A stretch of DNA of 64,000 bases from Azorinus chamasolen (GCA_963576725.1 OY755239.1:58001453-58065452), one strand, 5' to 3'. Positions 34,595 to 45,588 are shown, counted from the stretch's first letter. Translations and numbers: made by a program. Notes: generated from the letters alone by a model not told the origin.

Positions 34595-34830
34595 CCCTTC
34601 GCTTGCTGAATTTTAAAATACATTTCTCCTTTACCCATGCCCTGTTGTATAATTACATATATCTTCACAAGTATTTCGCTGTGCAATCACTGCTGTGGAG
34701 TGTACTGGTTGCACAATCAACTTGTAAATAGTGCAGACCCTGATGAGACAGCTCCTGCAGGAGCTGTCTCATCTGGGTCTTCACTATTTACAGGTAGGTA
34801 TATTGACGTGAATAGCAAGCGAAGGGTTAA
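34591..34830 (-). mobile_element. TTAA-B MITE (240 bp)
   Basis: Reverse orientation relative to 32648: TTAACCCTTCGCTTGCTGAA at the left and ATAGCAAGCGAAGGGTTAA at the right. Apex AGCTCCTGCAGGAGCT at 34750-34765; T34741 faces T34774, the complement of the A.A seen in the plus copies. Confidence 0.94.
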
Positions 34831-35591
34831 TTAATTAATCAATTAATGCGAGTCATGTCAATGTTCAGGTGCTTGGTACTTATATGCCAAAGGAAAAGCA
34901 AAACATATAAAATTCAGAAGTCGTTCACAACACTGTGCCGAATCCATGCAATTTAATTTTGAAAGTTTTGATATATTAAATATATTCTTTCTGCTCTAAG
35001 ATTCGTGAGAAGATATCACCCGTTCAATGCTTGTGACAGTAATATTTCAACATTACATTTCTTTAACACCCCGAAGTTATTTTTTCTCTAAATATTACGG
35101 ACGATAAAACAAATAAACGAATATTGCAATATACATATAAATAAACAAATATGTTAGATAAAAACAAACGTGTTGATTTAAAGCATTATGTTGGATGTTT
35201 GAAAACATTGTATGAGTAATATCCGAAGACACAGGGAAACAAAATACATGCTGCTTTCAAAAGAGATTTTTCAATTCCATTTGCAGTCAACTATGAAACC
35301 ACTTGCACGAATTAATAAGAGAGAAACTACACTGAGCATCTCGTAATTAGTTTTCCAGAGCACAGCCAAGCTAGACAAACACATTGGTAAAGAAACTATG
35401 TAAATTAACTGCACTGTGCTCGATGCCGTGTTTTGTTTCTAAAATACTTCTGAAGTCAGTAACAGTAAACATGTAAAAAAAGAGCGTCGAAAATCATTAC
35501 ATTACTGAGGTATTAGTTTCTGTTCATGCAAACATCGTCTATTGAAGATTGTCATAGAAGAATACACTTAGTCCTTATCCTGCTGTAAAAA
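34831..35591. other. No recognisable feature
   Basis: AT-rich, including ATAAACAAATA-type text; no frame above 60 codons. Confidence 0.4.
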
Positions 35592-35895
35592 TACAGAGGA
35601 ACTTCGATATCTCGACTCGGATAACTCGAACATTGAGAGAACTCGAACTAAATGTTCGGTCCTTCCAAGATTTACAATACAGAATTGGTCTAAAATGTAT
35701 CACTACACATATCTAGAAACACGGCTTAATGCAGTTCTGAAGTAATGCTGAAAGCTCTTATAGGAGCTTTCAGCATTACTTTAGAACTGCATTAAGCTGT
35801 GAAACTGAGAAATTTTCCAGATTAGAAATCGGATAACTCGAACTTCTGTACTTTGTATGGTCCCTTGAAGTTCGAGATATCGAAGTTCAAATGTA
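35592..35895. mobile_element. TA-2 MITE (304 bp)
   Basis: TACAGAGGAACTTCGATATC at the left, ATATCGAAGTTCAAATGTA at the right. Near-perfect inner stem TAATGCAGTTCTAAAGTAATGC-like arms (written here as TTCTGAAGTAATGCTGAAAG / CTTTCAGCATTACTTTAGAA) with apex AGCTCTTATAGGAGCT. Confidence 0.9.
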
Positions 35896-35899
35896 TAAC

Positions 35900-36028
35900 A
35901 GCTGCTCGAATTAGGATCTGGTACTATTTGTCTACTTCCGCATCGATTAATATTTCAAGAAACTTTTGATCGAGTGTCAAACAGCTTTGATCCTGATGAG
36001 ACGCCGCGTGACTCGGGGGGGGGGGCTT
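35900..36028 (+). mobile_element. TTAA-G MITE fragment ending in a G run
   Basis: GGATCTGGTACTATTTG, CTTCCGCATCGATTAATATT and GCTTTGATCCTGATGAGACG, then 11 consecutive G (about 36016-36026) where the right arm should start. Confidence 0.65.
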
Positions 36029-36130
36029 ATGTAGACCCAGTATGTTTGTAACTGTGAGTCAGATCACGGATAGCTGGATAATGTTTAATCTAAATTAAAC
36101 ATATTGTTAAAACCTCGGCCTATTTGATCT

Positions 36131-37674
36131 GACTGACATTAGGACTAATACTACGAATGTACAGTATGACTGCTACTAGGACTGTTACAAATAATGTACA
36201 GTATGACTGATGCTATGACTGATATTAGCATTGCACAGTGTCATTGGTACTAGGAATGTAGAGTATGGCTGATACTATGACTGATATTATGAATATACAG
36301 TAATGATTGATACTAGGACTTTAGAGTATTATTAACATTAGGACTGATACCAGGAATGTACATTATCACTGATTGTAAGACTTATAGTACAATTAATACT
36401 ATGACAGATACTAGGAATGTACAGTATGACTGGCATTCCTAGTATCAATGACACTGTTCTTTCCTAGATACTAGGATTATAGAGTATGACTAACATTAGG
36501 ATTGATACCAGGGATGTACAGGGACGTACTGATTGTAAGACTTACAGTATCATTGATACTATGACAGATACTAGGAATGTACAGTATGACTGACATTCCT
36601 AGTATCAATGACACAGTGCATTCCTAGTATCAGTCCTAGTATCAGCAATACTCTACATTCTTATTATCAGTCGAAGTAGCAGTCATGTTTTACATTGCTA
36701 GCATTGCCCTTCTTGCCAGTCATACTATATAATGTTAGTAGCAGTTATTCTGTACACTCCTAGTATCAGTCCTAGTGTCAGTCATACTGGACAGTTATAT
36801 TGCAAGTCATGTGGTACAGTCATAGTGTACTATAGTGTATTTTTACTATGAGTCATACTGTTCACTCCTAGTGTCAGTCATACTGTACAGATCAAGTCTA
36901 TTTCCTACTGTACAGTTTTATTGTAAGTCCACCCTACTGAACATGTCTAGTTTAAGGTTTACTGCACGTTCATGTTATCAGCGATAGTACATGTAGCAGG
37001 CATACTCTGCATTCCTAGTATCAATGACACTGTACATTCAAGGTATCAGTTCTAATATCAGTCTTACTGTACATTCTTAGTATCAGTTATAGTAGCAGTC
37101 ATACTGCTGATTTCTAGTTTTAGCCCCAGTGTCAGTCATACTATATAGTGCTAGTATCAGTTATACTGTACATTCAAATTATTCGTCCTAGTGTCAGTCA
37201 TACTGGGCAGACGTATTGACAGTCATGTTGTTCAGTCATAGTGTCTTATTGTACATTCCTTGCGTGAGTCATGCTGTGCAGTCCTAGTGTCAGTCCTACT
37301 GCTCAGTCCTATTGTCAATCCTAATGTAGAGTCATAGTGCCAGGTGTACTGTACATTCCTAACTTGATACAATTGTAAAGACCAAGTACCATTGCTAATG
37401 TAAAAGCTTAGAATCAGTCAGTCCTACTGTGCATTCATACTGAACAGTCCTAGTATCAGTCATAATGCAACGTCCTATTGTTGGTCACAATGTACCGACC
37501 TAGCACCAATCGTACATACAGTACAGTGTCAGTGATACTCTACAGTGTTACTGTGTTATCCTAGTGTCAATCAGTCCTCGTGTCAGTCATAATGAACAGT
37601 CCTAGTATCAGTCACACTGTACAATGGTAGTGTCAGTCCTACTTTAAGTCCTAGAGTCAGTCATATTGTACAGT
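36131..37674. repeat. Degenerate minisatellite with orientation switches
   Basis: About 1.5 kb built from variants of AGTCCTAGTATCAGTCATAC and TGTACATTCCTAGTATCAG, with a period of a few tens of bases. From 36131 to about 36590 most units read on the minus strand (GTACAGTATGACTGATACTA); from about 36600 onward they read on the plus strand. A short plus block interrupts the first part at about 36432-36470. No coding sense. Confidence 0.85.
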
Positions 37675-38210
37675 CGCTGCGTTGATTATATTATGTTTTG
37701 CAAACGCATGTTATTGGAAACCACAATCAACGTCTGTTGCAGAAATGTGTCCTCTTCTGATTGTGGTTATGCACGCATACGCACATTTTCTCCTATGGTT
37801 TTGCGACTTTCTATGAGTTTTCATGCGGCTTTAATGGTTTTCAATTGCAAATAGTTTTATATTGTTCAAAACAGAATATAGTCATCAGAAAAACGGCCTG
37901 ACCAATTTGTATCGTTTTCATACACTGAGCGTGTTGCATCATCGTAAAACCAAATTCATTTCACCTTAAAACTCACTGTACCCTTTCGACCAGTCACCTG
38001 CCATGGAATGTCAAAACTTTGGCTCTACTACTTAAATCAATGAGATGCAATGGTCGTGATTGGAACAATCATACCATTTATATGTCAGTCTGTCAGTTTG
38101 CTAACATTTACTATACATAATTGCAAACTATTGTTGAAAGTTATTACCCCAAGTACATCCACCCCAGTTATGATGACTACGTTTTAGCCTGCTATAAAAC
38201 ATACGTATGC
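37675..38210. other. No recognisable feature
   Basis: A 62-codon plus frame straddles the end of the minisatellite (37666-37854) without a recognisable motif. Confidence 0.4.
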
Positions 38211-38415
38211 TTAACATTTAGCCTGTGATAGGCGGATGAGTGAATACCTATGCAAAGTTTGGATCCAGATGAAACGCCGAGTAACTCGGCGTCTCATCCA
38301 AACTGTTTGACACATGATTGCATTTTGGTAGACAAACTGATTATAGCTTGAATTTTAAAAATGTATTTGGTGAAATATTCTTTAAAAATAACTTGCTCAA
38401 CAGGCTCAAGATTAA
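38211..38415 (+). mobile_element. TTAA-C MITE (205 bp)
   Basis: TTAACATTTAGCCTGTGATA at the left, CAACAGGCTCAAGATTAA at the right. Stem GATGAAACGCCGAGTAAC / TCGGCGTCTCATCCAAAC; the right arm has lost the CAGGAT segment, removing the usual mismatch. Confidence 0.88.
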
Positions 38416-38418
38416 ACT

Positions 38419-38601
38419 CTGGGTCCATGCTTATAAAACGTTTAGTTGAGTCTGAGTACGTTCTCAAGCTTTTGATTGGTCAGATTTGAGCCAAAGGCTC
38501 AAATCTGACCAATCAAAAGCTTGAGAACTCAAATCTGACCAATCAAAAGCTTGAGAACGAAACTGAGACTCAACTAAAAGCTTTATAAGCATGGACCCAG
38601 A
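38419..38601. mobile_element. FB foldback element, copy 1
   Basis: CTGGGTCCATGCTTATAAAA at the left is mirrored by CTTTATAAGCATGGACCCAG at the right. Inside, AGTTGAGTCT / AGACTCAACT and CAAGCTTTTGATTGGTCAGA / TCTGACCAATCAAAAGCTTG. The right arm segment TCTGACCAATCAAAAGCTTG occurs twice in tandem. It abuts the preceding TTAA-C copy. Confidence 0.85.
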
Positions 38602-38906
38602 TATGTTGTACTTTTTACTTCGTTACGATTTGAGAAACTATTGATTTAGTGGCGAAAGTATGGATCCTGATGAGACACCTGGTGGCGAGGTTATAATTCG
38701 TTTTGCTTGAGTCTGAGATCATTCTGAAGCATCTTATTGGTCAGAATCTGATCTTGCTCAGATTCTGACCAATTAGATACCTGAGCATGATCATTGACTC
38801 AGACTAAGAAGCTTTATAACATTGGAACCGTGTCACTCTGCGTCTCTTCTGCATCCACGTTGTTTACAAATGACAGACAGGTCGCGTTTTTCAGGCAAAG
38901 GGTTAA
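38602..38906 (+). mobile_element. TTAA-G MITE split by a foldback insertion
   Basis: TTACTTCGTTACGATTTGAG, AGTATGGATCCTGATGAGAC before the insert and CGTGTCACTCTGCGTCTCTT, TGCATCCACGTTGTTTACAA after it, closing GCAAAGGGTTAA. Confidence 0.75.
38690..38820. mobile_element. FB foldback element, copy 2
   Basis: GTTATAA at both borders. Arms GCTTGAGTCTGAGATCATTC / TGATCATTGACTCAGACTAA and ATTGGTCAGAATCTGA / TCAGATTCTGACCAAT. Same design as copy 1 but different inner sequence; it lies inside the TTAA-G stem. Confidence 0.8.
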
Positions 38907-39146
38907 TAAATAACACTTGCCGACATATCTACTAACAATAAATATTACCATTACAGTAAAATTATCCGTTTGTTACATAATCCAAAATAAAATTCGATCG
39001 ACATACCTTTTCACAATTGTATTTAAACTGATGTGCATATGTGCTTGCGGGTAATAACAATAAAAGTCACAGATGCATAGATATATATGGTTATTTGTAT
39101 TTACTTACGTTCAGTACAAACTCTAGTCTAAAACTCTCAATGCTTC

Positions 39147-39376
39147 TTCAACCCTTTCCCTTATATTGACGACTTTTGACGACTCTGTAAAAGTCACTTT
39201 GTGAAACGATTGTAATAAATAGAGCATTTGCTCCTGTAGGAGCAAATGCTCTATTTATCACAATGATTTCAAACTACAAAGTTCTGAAATTTTCCTTTTC
39301 TCTAGTTAATGCTTATTTTCGGTAGATTTATTCAAAGAGGTTGTATCTAAAAATAGCCTATGGGGGAATGGGTTAA
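39147..39376 (-). mobile_element. TTAA-A MITE (230 bp)
   Basis: Left TTCAACCCTTTCCCTTATAT (TTAA changed to TTCA), right GGGGGAATGGGTTAA. Stem GTAATAAATAGAGCATTTGC / GCAAATGCTCTATTTATCAC with apex TGCTCCTGTAGGAGCA. Confidence 0.92.
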
Positions 39377-40029
39377 GGCACTCGTCCAGGCCGAAATTGT
39401 CACTGATATACCGACAAGTATGTTGCCCGGGTTTCTATGTATCCAATCTCCTCTCTCTGGGGCTTCCAATTAGCCCATGGTGAGCAGAAACGGACGCTAA
39501 TCAAAACAAGCAAACAAATAAATCATCTTGTTAAACAACCCATGTGCAGTTGCTATGATAAATGTATTCAACTCTCATATTTCTGAAGATTTTGTTTAAC
39601 AAATGATTTCAGAATCAACGCCCATGTGGCTTGAAAATAACCTAGTGCTAACGAACTTGGTAAGGAAACAGCGGTTCGTACAGAAAAAAACAAAATGGAA
39701 AGTTTGATTGCTGCGGAAACCAGTGGAACGCGTCCGCCATTCAACAGAATATGTCATGAAATGAACTATGTGCACCGTACGTACTAATTCCGATGCATAT
39801 TTAGGTAAACTATTACATAGTAAACATTTTAGCTTTCGACTAGCTTTCTCTACTCTGGCATTGGCCGTTGATTTCCGCGGTAAGGTCGGCGGTATTCTAA
39901 TGATTTAGGAGTATACCTACATAGGCAATAGTTACCTGAATACATAAGCACCGTGGATCGTAAACATTATTCAAATGATATGAATATGAATACAACTGTT
40001 GTTATTAATTCATTTCGGCAGATATAACT
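39377..40029. other. No recognisable feature
   Basis: CpG-containing text near 39840-39900 (GTAAGGTCGGCGG) but no exon signal. Confidence 0.35.
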
Positions 40030-40271
40030 TTAACCCTTTCCCTGATTAGTATTCATGTAGGAAATAATGACGTCATGAATATTAATAAGGTTACTTTTAT
40101 GATGGCATATGAACATATCAGTCAGGAGTTGTAGAATCAGATCTATATTACACCATAACCAAACAGAGCAGACCCTGATCAGACGGCTCCTATAGGAGCC
40201 GTCTGATCTGGGTCTACTCTGTTTGCAGATGCGTCAAAATCCGCTTACATAAGGGAAAAGGTTCGGGTTAA
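40030..40271 (+). mobile_element. TTAA-E MITE, full length (242 bp)
   Basis: TTAACCCTTTCCCTGATTAG at the left, GGGAAAAGGTTCGGGTTAA at the right. ATTCATGTAGGAAATAATGA follows the left end. Stem ACAGAGCAGACCCTGATCAG / CTGATCTGGGTCTACTCTGT with apex GGCTCCTATAGGAGCC at 40185-40200; T40176 faces T40209. Confidence 0.94.
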
Positions 40272-40302
40272 ATAATGCAAAATTACAATAATATGAACAG
40301 AG

Positions 40303-40513
40303 GTTTAAAGCGTGACACCTTTTCAAACAAAGTTGACCCAAAGTTGATCCAGATCAGAAAAGTCCTTCAGGAGTCATCTAACCTGGTCTGCTTTGCTTGC
40401 TTATACAAATGAATGGTTCTGCAGTTTCTGCCATTGCCAAAACACACCGTGGCAATATACCGTTATAAATAGTCCTAACGTCGTTAATGTTTACACCAAG
40501 TACAAGGTTAAAC
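40303..40513 (-). mobile_element. TTAA-E MITE, strongly diverged
   Basis: CACCTTTTCAAACAAAGTTG, TTGATCCAGATCAGAAAAGT, CCTTCAGGAGTCATCTAACC and TGGTCTGCTTTGCTTGCTTA keep the order of the family core; TTCTGCAGTTTCTGCCATTG follows; ends AAGGTTAA. Confidence 0.7.
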
Positions 40514-40598
40514 ATTCGTCGATGATGTTGGTATAATCTCTTTTAGGAATAAAGACATGCCTGGTTGCCTGAAGTTGAGAAGCTGAGAAGTTGAAACA

Positions 40599-41588
40599 GT
40601 AGTGTAGTTTTGCTACTCTGTAGTTTTACAGCACTATAAGTTGTACAATATACAATATACGTGTACTACTTTATATTTTACAAAAGTACAGTTGTGCTGC
40701 TCCATTTTTATACAGCAATATAGTAGTGTTACTCTGTATAGCACTACAGTTACGCTACTCTATGCAGCATATATTAGTGCTACGCTATACGGCAATATAT
40801 TGGTGCTATTACAGTGGAACTTGTCTTAAGCTGTCATCAAAAACATGTCTAACTATGGGTCTGTAAGGCAATTGGTAGCTTAATGCAGGTCAAAAGTAAT
40901 GCAGAAAGCTCCTGCGGGAGCTTTCTGCATTCCTTTTGACCTGCATTAAGCAATCATCTGCTCTTTAAGATTCCCATGTCTCATAAACGAATGGCCGTTT
41001 AATACTGGTTCTACTGTATATACATCAATATACTTGTGTTACTGTATACAGCATTATAGTTGTACTACTCTATACATCTGTGTAATTGTTCTGTTCTATA
41101 CGACAATATAGTTGCAATATTCTGTATATGTATATCAATAAAATTATGCTACCCTATACAGCAGTATAGTTGTAGTTCTACTCTATATAACAATATAATT
41201 TTGCTACTTTATACAATGATATAGTTGTGCTACCCTATATAGCAATATACTAGTGCTACTCTATCTGACCATATATTTATACTATTCTATATATCATTAT
41301 ATATATAATACTACTCTATATAGCATTATAGTTATAGTACTACTCTATATAGCATTGTAGTTATAGTACTACTCTATATAGCAATATAGTTATGCTACTC
41401 CATACAGCAGCATAGTAGTAGTACTACTCTATATAGCATTCTAGTTATAGTAATACTCTATAGCAATATAATTTTGCTACTCTATACAACAATATACTTG
41501 TGTTATTACATAGTTGTATAGCAATGCAGCTGTGCTACTTTGCATTTGTATAACAATGCCGTTGTGTTACTCTACATTTGTACATTTG
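40599..41588 (+). repeat. AT-rich minisatellite (TATAGCAATATAGTTGTGCTAC type)
   Basis: Variants of CTATATAGCAATATAGTT plus GTGCTACT repeat with a period in the mid-twenties, interrupted by a TA-6 MITE (40810-41018). The best conserved units lie at 41290-41430. Frames through it are non-functional. Confidence 0.88.
40810..41018. mobile_element. TA-6 MITE, full length (209 bp), inside a minisatellite
   Basis: TACAGTGGAACTTGTCTTAA at the left, CTGGTTCTACTGTA at the right; the minisatellite resumes at once on both sides. Stem GGTAGCTTAATGCAGGTCAA / GACCTGCATTAAGCAATC with A40877 facing A40952. Apex AGCTCCTGCGGGAGCT at 40907-40922. Confidence 0.93.
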
Positions 41589-41780
41589 ATCTGAGACTGT
41601 ACTGTTTGCCTTCGTATATGTTGTCACCATTTGTGGTGAAAGAGTTACCTTGTCTCAATATCAATCTCAAAGATGGAATTGAGTCTCTTTCTATGAGACA
41701 GATATATGTCTGCCTCGAAATGTTAGTATCAGAATGAAATATGGTGGAGCTTGAATGAGTCAATGCAGGAAATAAATTCT

Positions 41781-41983
41781 AACGATAGGATATCCTTCGA
41801 AAGCAAGGGCAACAACGCGAAAAGAGAAACTTGCAGCTCGGTAAAATTGGGTCTGTTCCTGAGCTGTAATTTGAAGTACAACACTGCTCACGTCCCCTAG
41901 CACCAGCTTAAGCGGTATTCATTTTTCAAAACTAAAACGTTCAAATTTATGACCTCGAAGGACCAAAAAATATAACAGCAGTG
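41781..41983 (+). mobile_element. X2 element
   Basis: GATAGGATATCCTTCGAAAG, AAAGAGAAACTTGCAG, CTCACGTCCCCTAGCACCAG, AAGCGGTATTCATTTTTC and ACCTCGAAGGACCAAAAAAT follow the family order. Confidence 0.72.
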
Positions 41984-42808
41984 AGAATGAAGTATGGGGC
42001 GACTATTCACGACCGCCCTCTGTATATATCAGAGAAGATGTTGCGATATAGGAGCAACACTCTTCAGTAAGTATTGCAGGAAGCGACGAGGGACGTCGAA
42101 CACATTTATTCTGAGAAGATAGTGTAACTCCTGAACGAGGTATTCAATAATGTTCGCTTATCTGGCTAACCCCCGCGCTCCTCTCACGGCCCTAAAACTT
42201 TAATTAAGTGGTACCCACCATGAACTTAAATTGAAACATTCAATGCGTGAACAAAGCAACTGTTTACAGGACTGTGAAGAGGAGCGCGTCAGCAGTTTTG
42301 TACATTGCTGCGTGTTGTAATAAAAATGTCATCAGCTGGCAAGGATGTATAAGTGTGCTGTGAGAATTTTTTATATTGCCAGTGAGTATTATCTTTATCG
42401 TAGTTTCCTCGTTGTTAATGTAAACATTTTCTATAAATAGACATTTTCCGTCAGGGGAATTAACTAATTAACACTTCATCTGGGACGGGCACCATCTAAA
42501 ACATGGAGCTGATAATCATCCAAAGCCAATGTTTTTACTCTGTATATGATATAAGGTGATATGTTGAGGCTTAACATACAGATCATGTACACACGTTAAT
42601 AAGAACTGACTGCTATGAACAATCCAATCGTAATGCATTGTAAATACTGTAAACCCAGATAAATCTCACCATCTGCTTATACGATGGCATACATGTATTA
42701 TCAATGACCATGCTATTACGACATATATATGTCAAACGAATGTACATGTTTATGAACACCAAATAGTGCATGTCCTGATCAAATACTTTTAGACACGATG
42801 CATGGTAT
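41984..42808. other. No recognisable feature
   Basis: Nothing recognised; 42000-42300 is less AT-rich than its surroundings. Confidence 0.35.
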
Positions 42809-42986
42809 CAGAGGTCCAGATAAGATGCGTAAATTTAAACATTTTCAAAAATAGCTCCTTTATTTCTCCACCAAACCCTATACTGTGACCACTGATTAGA
42901 ATCGTTTAAAGAGCGGTCACAGTATAGTGTTTGGTGGAGAAATGACGATTTTAATATTTGGGTGCGCACCTTCATCTGTAGCTCTG
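42809..42986. mobile_element. X1 element
   Basis: CAGAGGTCCAGATAAGATGC at the left, TTCATCTGTAGCTCTG at the right. Hairpin arms TTTCTCCACCAAACCCTATA / TATAGTGTTTGGTGGAGAAA and GTGACC / GGTCAC. Confidence 0.85.
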
Positions 42987-43600
42987 CCGGATATACATCT
43001 TCTACAAAACTTTACGGCTGGTGTTCTGAGAGCAAGGTTCATAATGGATAAGAATGTTTCACAATTTACCGTAACGAAGATGAAGTTTTGTAGACAGAAC
43101 TAAAGTTGACAACCCGGGTTAACAAGAGTGCAGTACACCCGTGGCACTAAAGAAATTTAATGAAAAAGGCACGAAGAGATTGTACAACAGACACACGGAC
43201 AGACGAACCATGGAAAGGTATATCTAACTAGAGTATGTGACACAAAATCTACAGCACTACATGCTACTATCTACTACAAAACTGACAACAATGCCTCTGT
43301 ATTTTATAAAGACATGAATATTCATTGTGATAAAATGAACAGTATACCAATTGTTATTCGTGTATTAATTTTGATATTGACTCAATAACGAGTTCCAAAT
43401 GTTAGTGGTGCTATTGACTGAACCCACATTAGAATAATGCTTTTAGAGGAATTTCAGTGAACGAATTAGACTATGTCAATGGAACGGGATTCTAGTAAAT
43501 GATTTCCCGGTAGTTTTCCAATCCGCTAATACCAAACAACATCATCTTTAACAAAACAGAGATATAATAATCGCCGTATAAATATGTTTTTTTTTAAAAT
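42987..43600. other. No recognisable feature
   Basis: Nothing recognised. Confidence 0.35.
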
Positions 43601-43822
43601 CCATTCCCTCATACATGTGCACTGTATCAATGCTGTTCATGTCTTTGCAAAAGAGTAGACTCATATCAGTGTCTGCTTCGTGTGCTTATGAAATCATACA
43701 ATTCTGATTCCACATTTGGTACCACTAGCAGAGTTCCTGTTTCCATATGCGATTAAACAAAATCAGCTTATAAATATTTATGATGTCATTATTGTTCGCA
43801 TAATTATAAAACAGGTAAAAGG
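43601..43822 (-). mobile_element. TTAA-E MITE, decayed
   Basis: CCATTCCCTCATACATG, TTTGCAAAAGAGTAGACTCA, TATCAGTGTCTGCTTCGTGT and GCTTATGAAATCATACAATT, with TATTTATGATGTCATTATTG and AGGTAAAAGGG at the right. Confidence 0.65.
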
Positions 43823-44234
43823 GGCAGCGCTCGTCAGTTTGTTTTCTTTTTCGTTAAAAGTGGTACATGTATCTATACACTACAACAAAGTTCATTTCTA
43901 CCGTTGTGTTATGTAGATACGGCACAATCACTATGTAATCCTGCATATTTAATTGTCAAGCAATAAGTCACCATCTGTCTGAACGGCAAGCATAATAATT
44001 ATTTTCATAGTTTGCAGTGAACCGGATATACTGCATTTGAAAATGCGGGTCAATAACAATTGCGGGTCATTTCTGCCAATTACACACTAAACTTTAATAA
44101 GATATCAGTATTTTCCAATCATAAAACAGCAACATTCCCTTATCTTCTTCTTGTTCAAAGTTATCAAGGAGTGGATTTCGAGACAGTTTAGCACCAAACT
44201 AACTACAATCTATAGGATAAAACAGTCATTACCG
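43823..44234. other. No recognisable feature
   Basis: Nothing recognised. Confidence 0.35.
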
Positions 44235-44275
44235 TTGCAAACAGTTTGGATCAAGATGAGACGCCGAGCAGATAC
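44235..44275 (+). mobile_element. TTAA-C core scrap
   Basis: TTGCAAACAGTTTGGATCAA, then GATGAGACGCCGAG, matches only the left arm of TTAA-C; both sides are unrelated DNA. Confidence 0.6.
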
Positions 44276-44514
44276 ATCATTTACATTTTAGCAAACGAAT
44301 ATGATGGAGAGCCCACTTTGAAATTTAGGACAGCCTGTGGGCTATAATCATCAGCGAAACATTCTACATGTAATGCCAAAACTGATGGTCCATCCATTAC
44401 TTTAATTTTCTGTTTGCATATGAAAATTAATGTGTGCCACTATTGTGTAGTCACAATAGTTAGAATTATAGGTTGGCCCCCAGTCCTTACATACTACCAA
44501 TGCGATACAGTGGA

Positions 44515-44760
44515 TTAACCCTTTCGGTGCCAAATTTCTAATTGTCGTCTGCAAACTAATTGTTTTGAATCTTTCGGTGAAATAAGGAAATGAGATAAAT
44601 AAATGTAAATTTCAAAGGAATAAAGCACAGATATAGATATAAAGTTTGAGACAAAACGTGAAGTCCCTGATCAGAAGCTGCCTTGAAAAGGCGGCGTCTG
44701 GTCTGGGACTGCACTATTTGTTGTGGTGCATTTTTGCGACATTGGCGGTTAAAGGGTTAA
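44515..44760 (+). mobile_element. TTAA-D MITE, full length (246 bp)
   Basis: TTAACCCTTTCGGTGCCAAA at the left, GGCGGTTAAAGGGTTAA at the right. AATTGTCGTCTGCAAAC follows the left end. Stem AAGTCCCTGATCAGAAGC / GTCTGGTCTGGGACT with tip GCCTTGAAAAGGC; T44668 faces T44704. Confidence 0.92.
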
Positions 44761-44957
44761 CCTATACACATATAAAAGGGAGCACCTATGCACTCAGCAT
44801 GACTCCAGATAAAACGTCAAGCTAATATTATTCTAATCAGGACATGAACTGGTTGACAGATTAGAATAGCAAAATGTTAAATCTGAAATTATCAAATATT
44901 GCATCTGATTTGAGTATCAGTATTTGCCTGCATGGTACAAATAAAATAACATATTGC

Positions 44958-45192
44958 TTAACCATTTACTCCATAAATGCGTATTTCTACGCCCTTGTAA
45001 ACAGAGTAGACCCAGATCAGACGGCTCCATTAGGAGCCGTATGATCAGGGTCTATTCTGTTTGCTTATGATACAGATATGATTCTACAGTTTGTGCCATG
45101 GTCAACAATCATGTGCCCATGTGTTATTATAACAATTAAATCTTATAAATATTTCGTTATTGTCTTCAGATATTCACGGAGAAAAGGGTTAA
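44958..45192 (-). mobile_element. TTAA-E MITE, full length (235 bp)
   Basis: TTAACCATTTACTCCATAAA at the left, CGGAGAAAAGGGTTAA at the right. Stem ACAGAGTAGACCCAGATCAG / TGATCAGGGTCTATTCTGT, apex GGCTCCATTAGGAGCC; A45014 faces A45047. Confidence 0.92.
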
Positions 45193-45436
45193 ATATAAAT
45201 TTATGAAAAGAATCTTTTAATTTGATTAAATATTACATGTGATACCAAGCGCATAATCACATACATAGTGGCTAGATGGCCAAAAGAAAAGTTAACAAAA
45301 TAAATATTTCAGAGAGGCCCAGCCATTCCAATTGTTAGAACAATGCGTTATGGTAATTAGCACAGCATCGGAATAAAACTCTGATTAGCTTGTTGCAAGT
45401 CTTATTTCTTTAATCATGGTAGTGCATTTCTCCATT

Positions 45437-45588
45437 GTTAACCCTTTTCCTACTCTGAAAGAAACTAATGGCTGTTCCAATGTGGATACAATGCATGTTC
45501 AACTGATGAACTATGGACCTTAACAGCCAAACAGCTTGGATCCTGATGAGACGTAGAAGTTACTCTGCTTCGTATACTCGACTTCGTA
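45437..45588 (+). mobile_element. TTAA-G MITE, left part
   Basis: TTAACCCTTTTCCTACTCTG, AAGAAACTAATGGCTGTTCC, GCCAAACAGCTTGGATCCTG and ATGAGACGTAGAAGTTAC. The right end is replaced by TTAA-D text. Confidence 0.68.

Noticed and set aside
36131..37674. CRISPR-like array
   Set aside because: Units vary in sequence and length, have no unique spacers of constant size, and the setting is an animal genome.
40185..40200. Rho-independent type terminator hairpins
   Set aside because: The hairpins are symmetrical cores of MITEs, lack U tracts, and the genome is eukaryotic.
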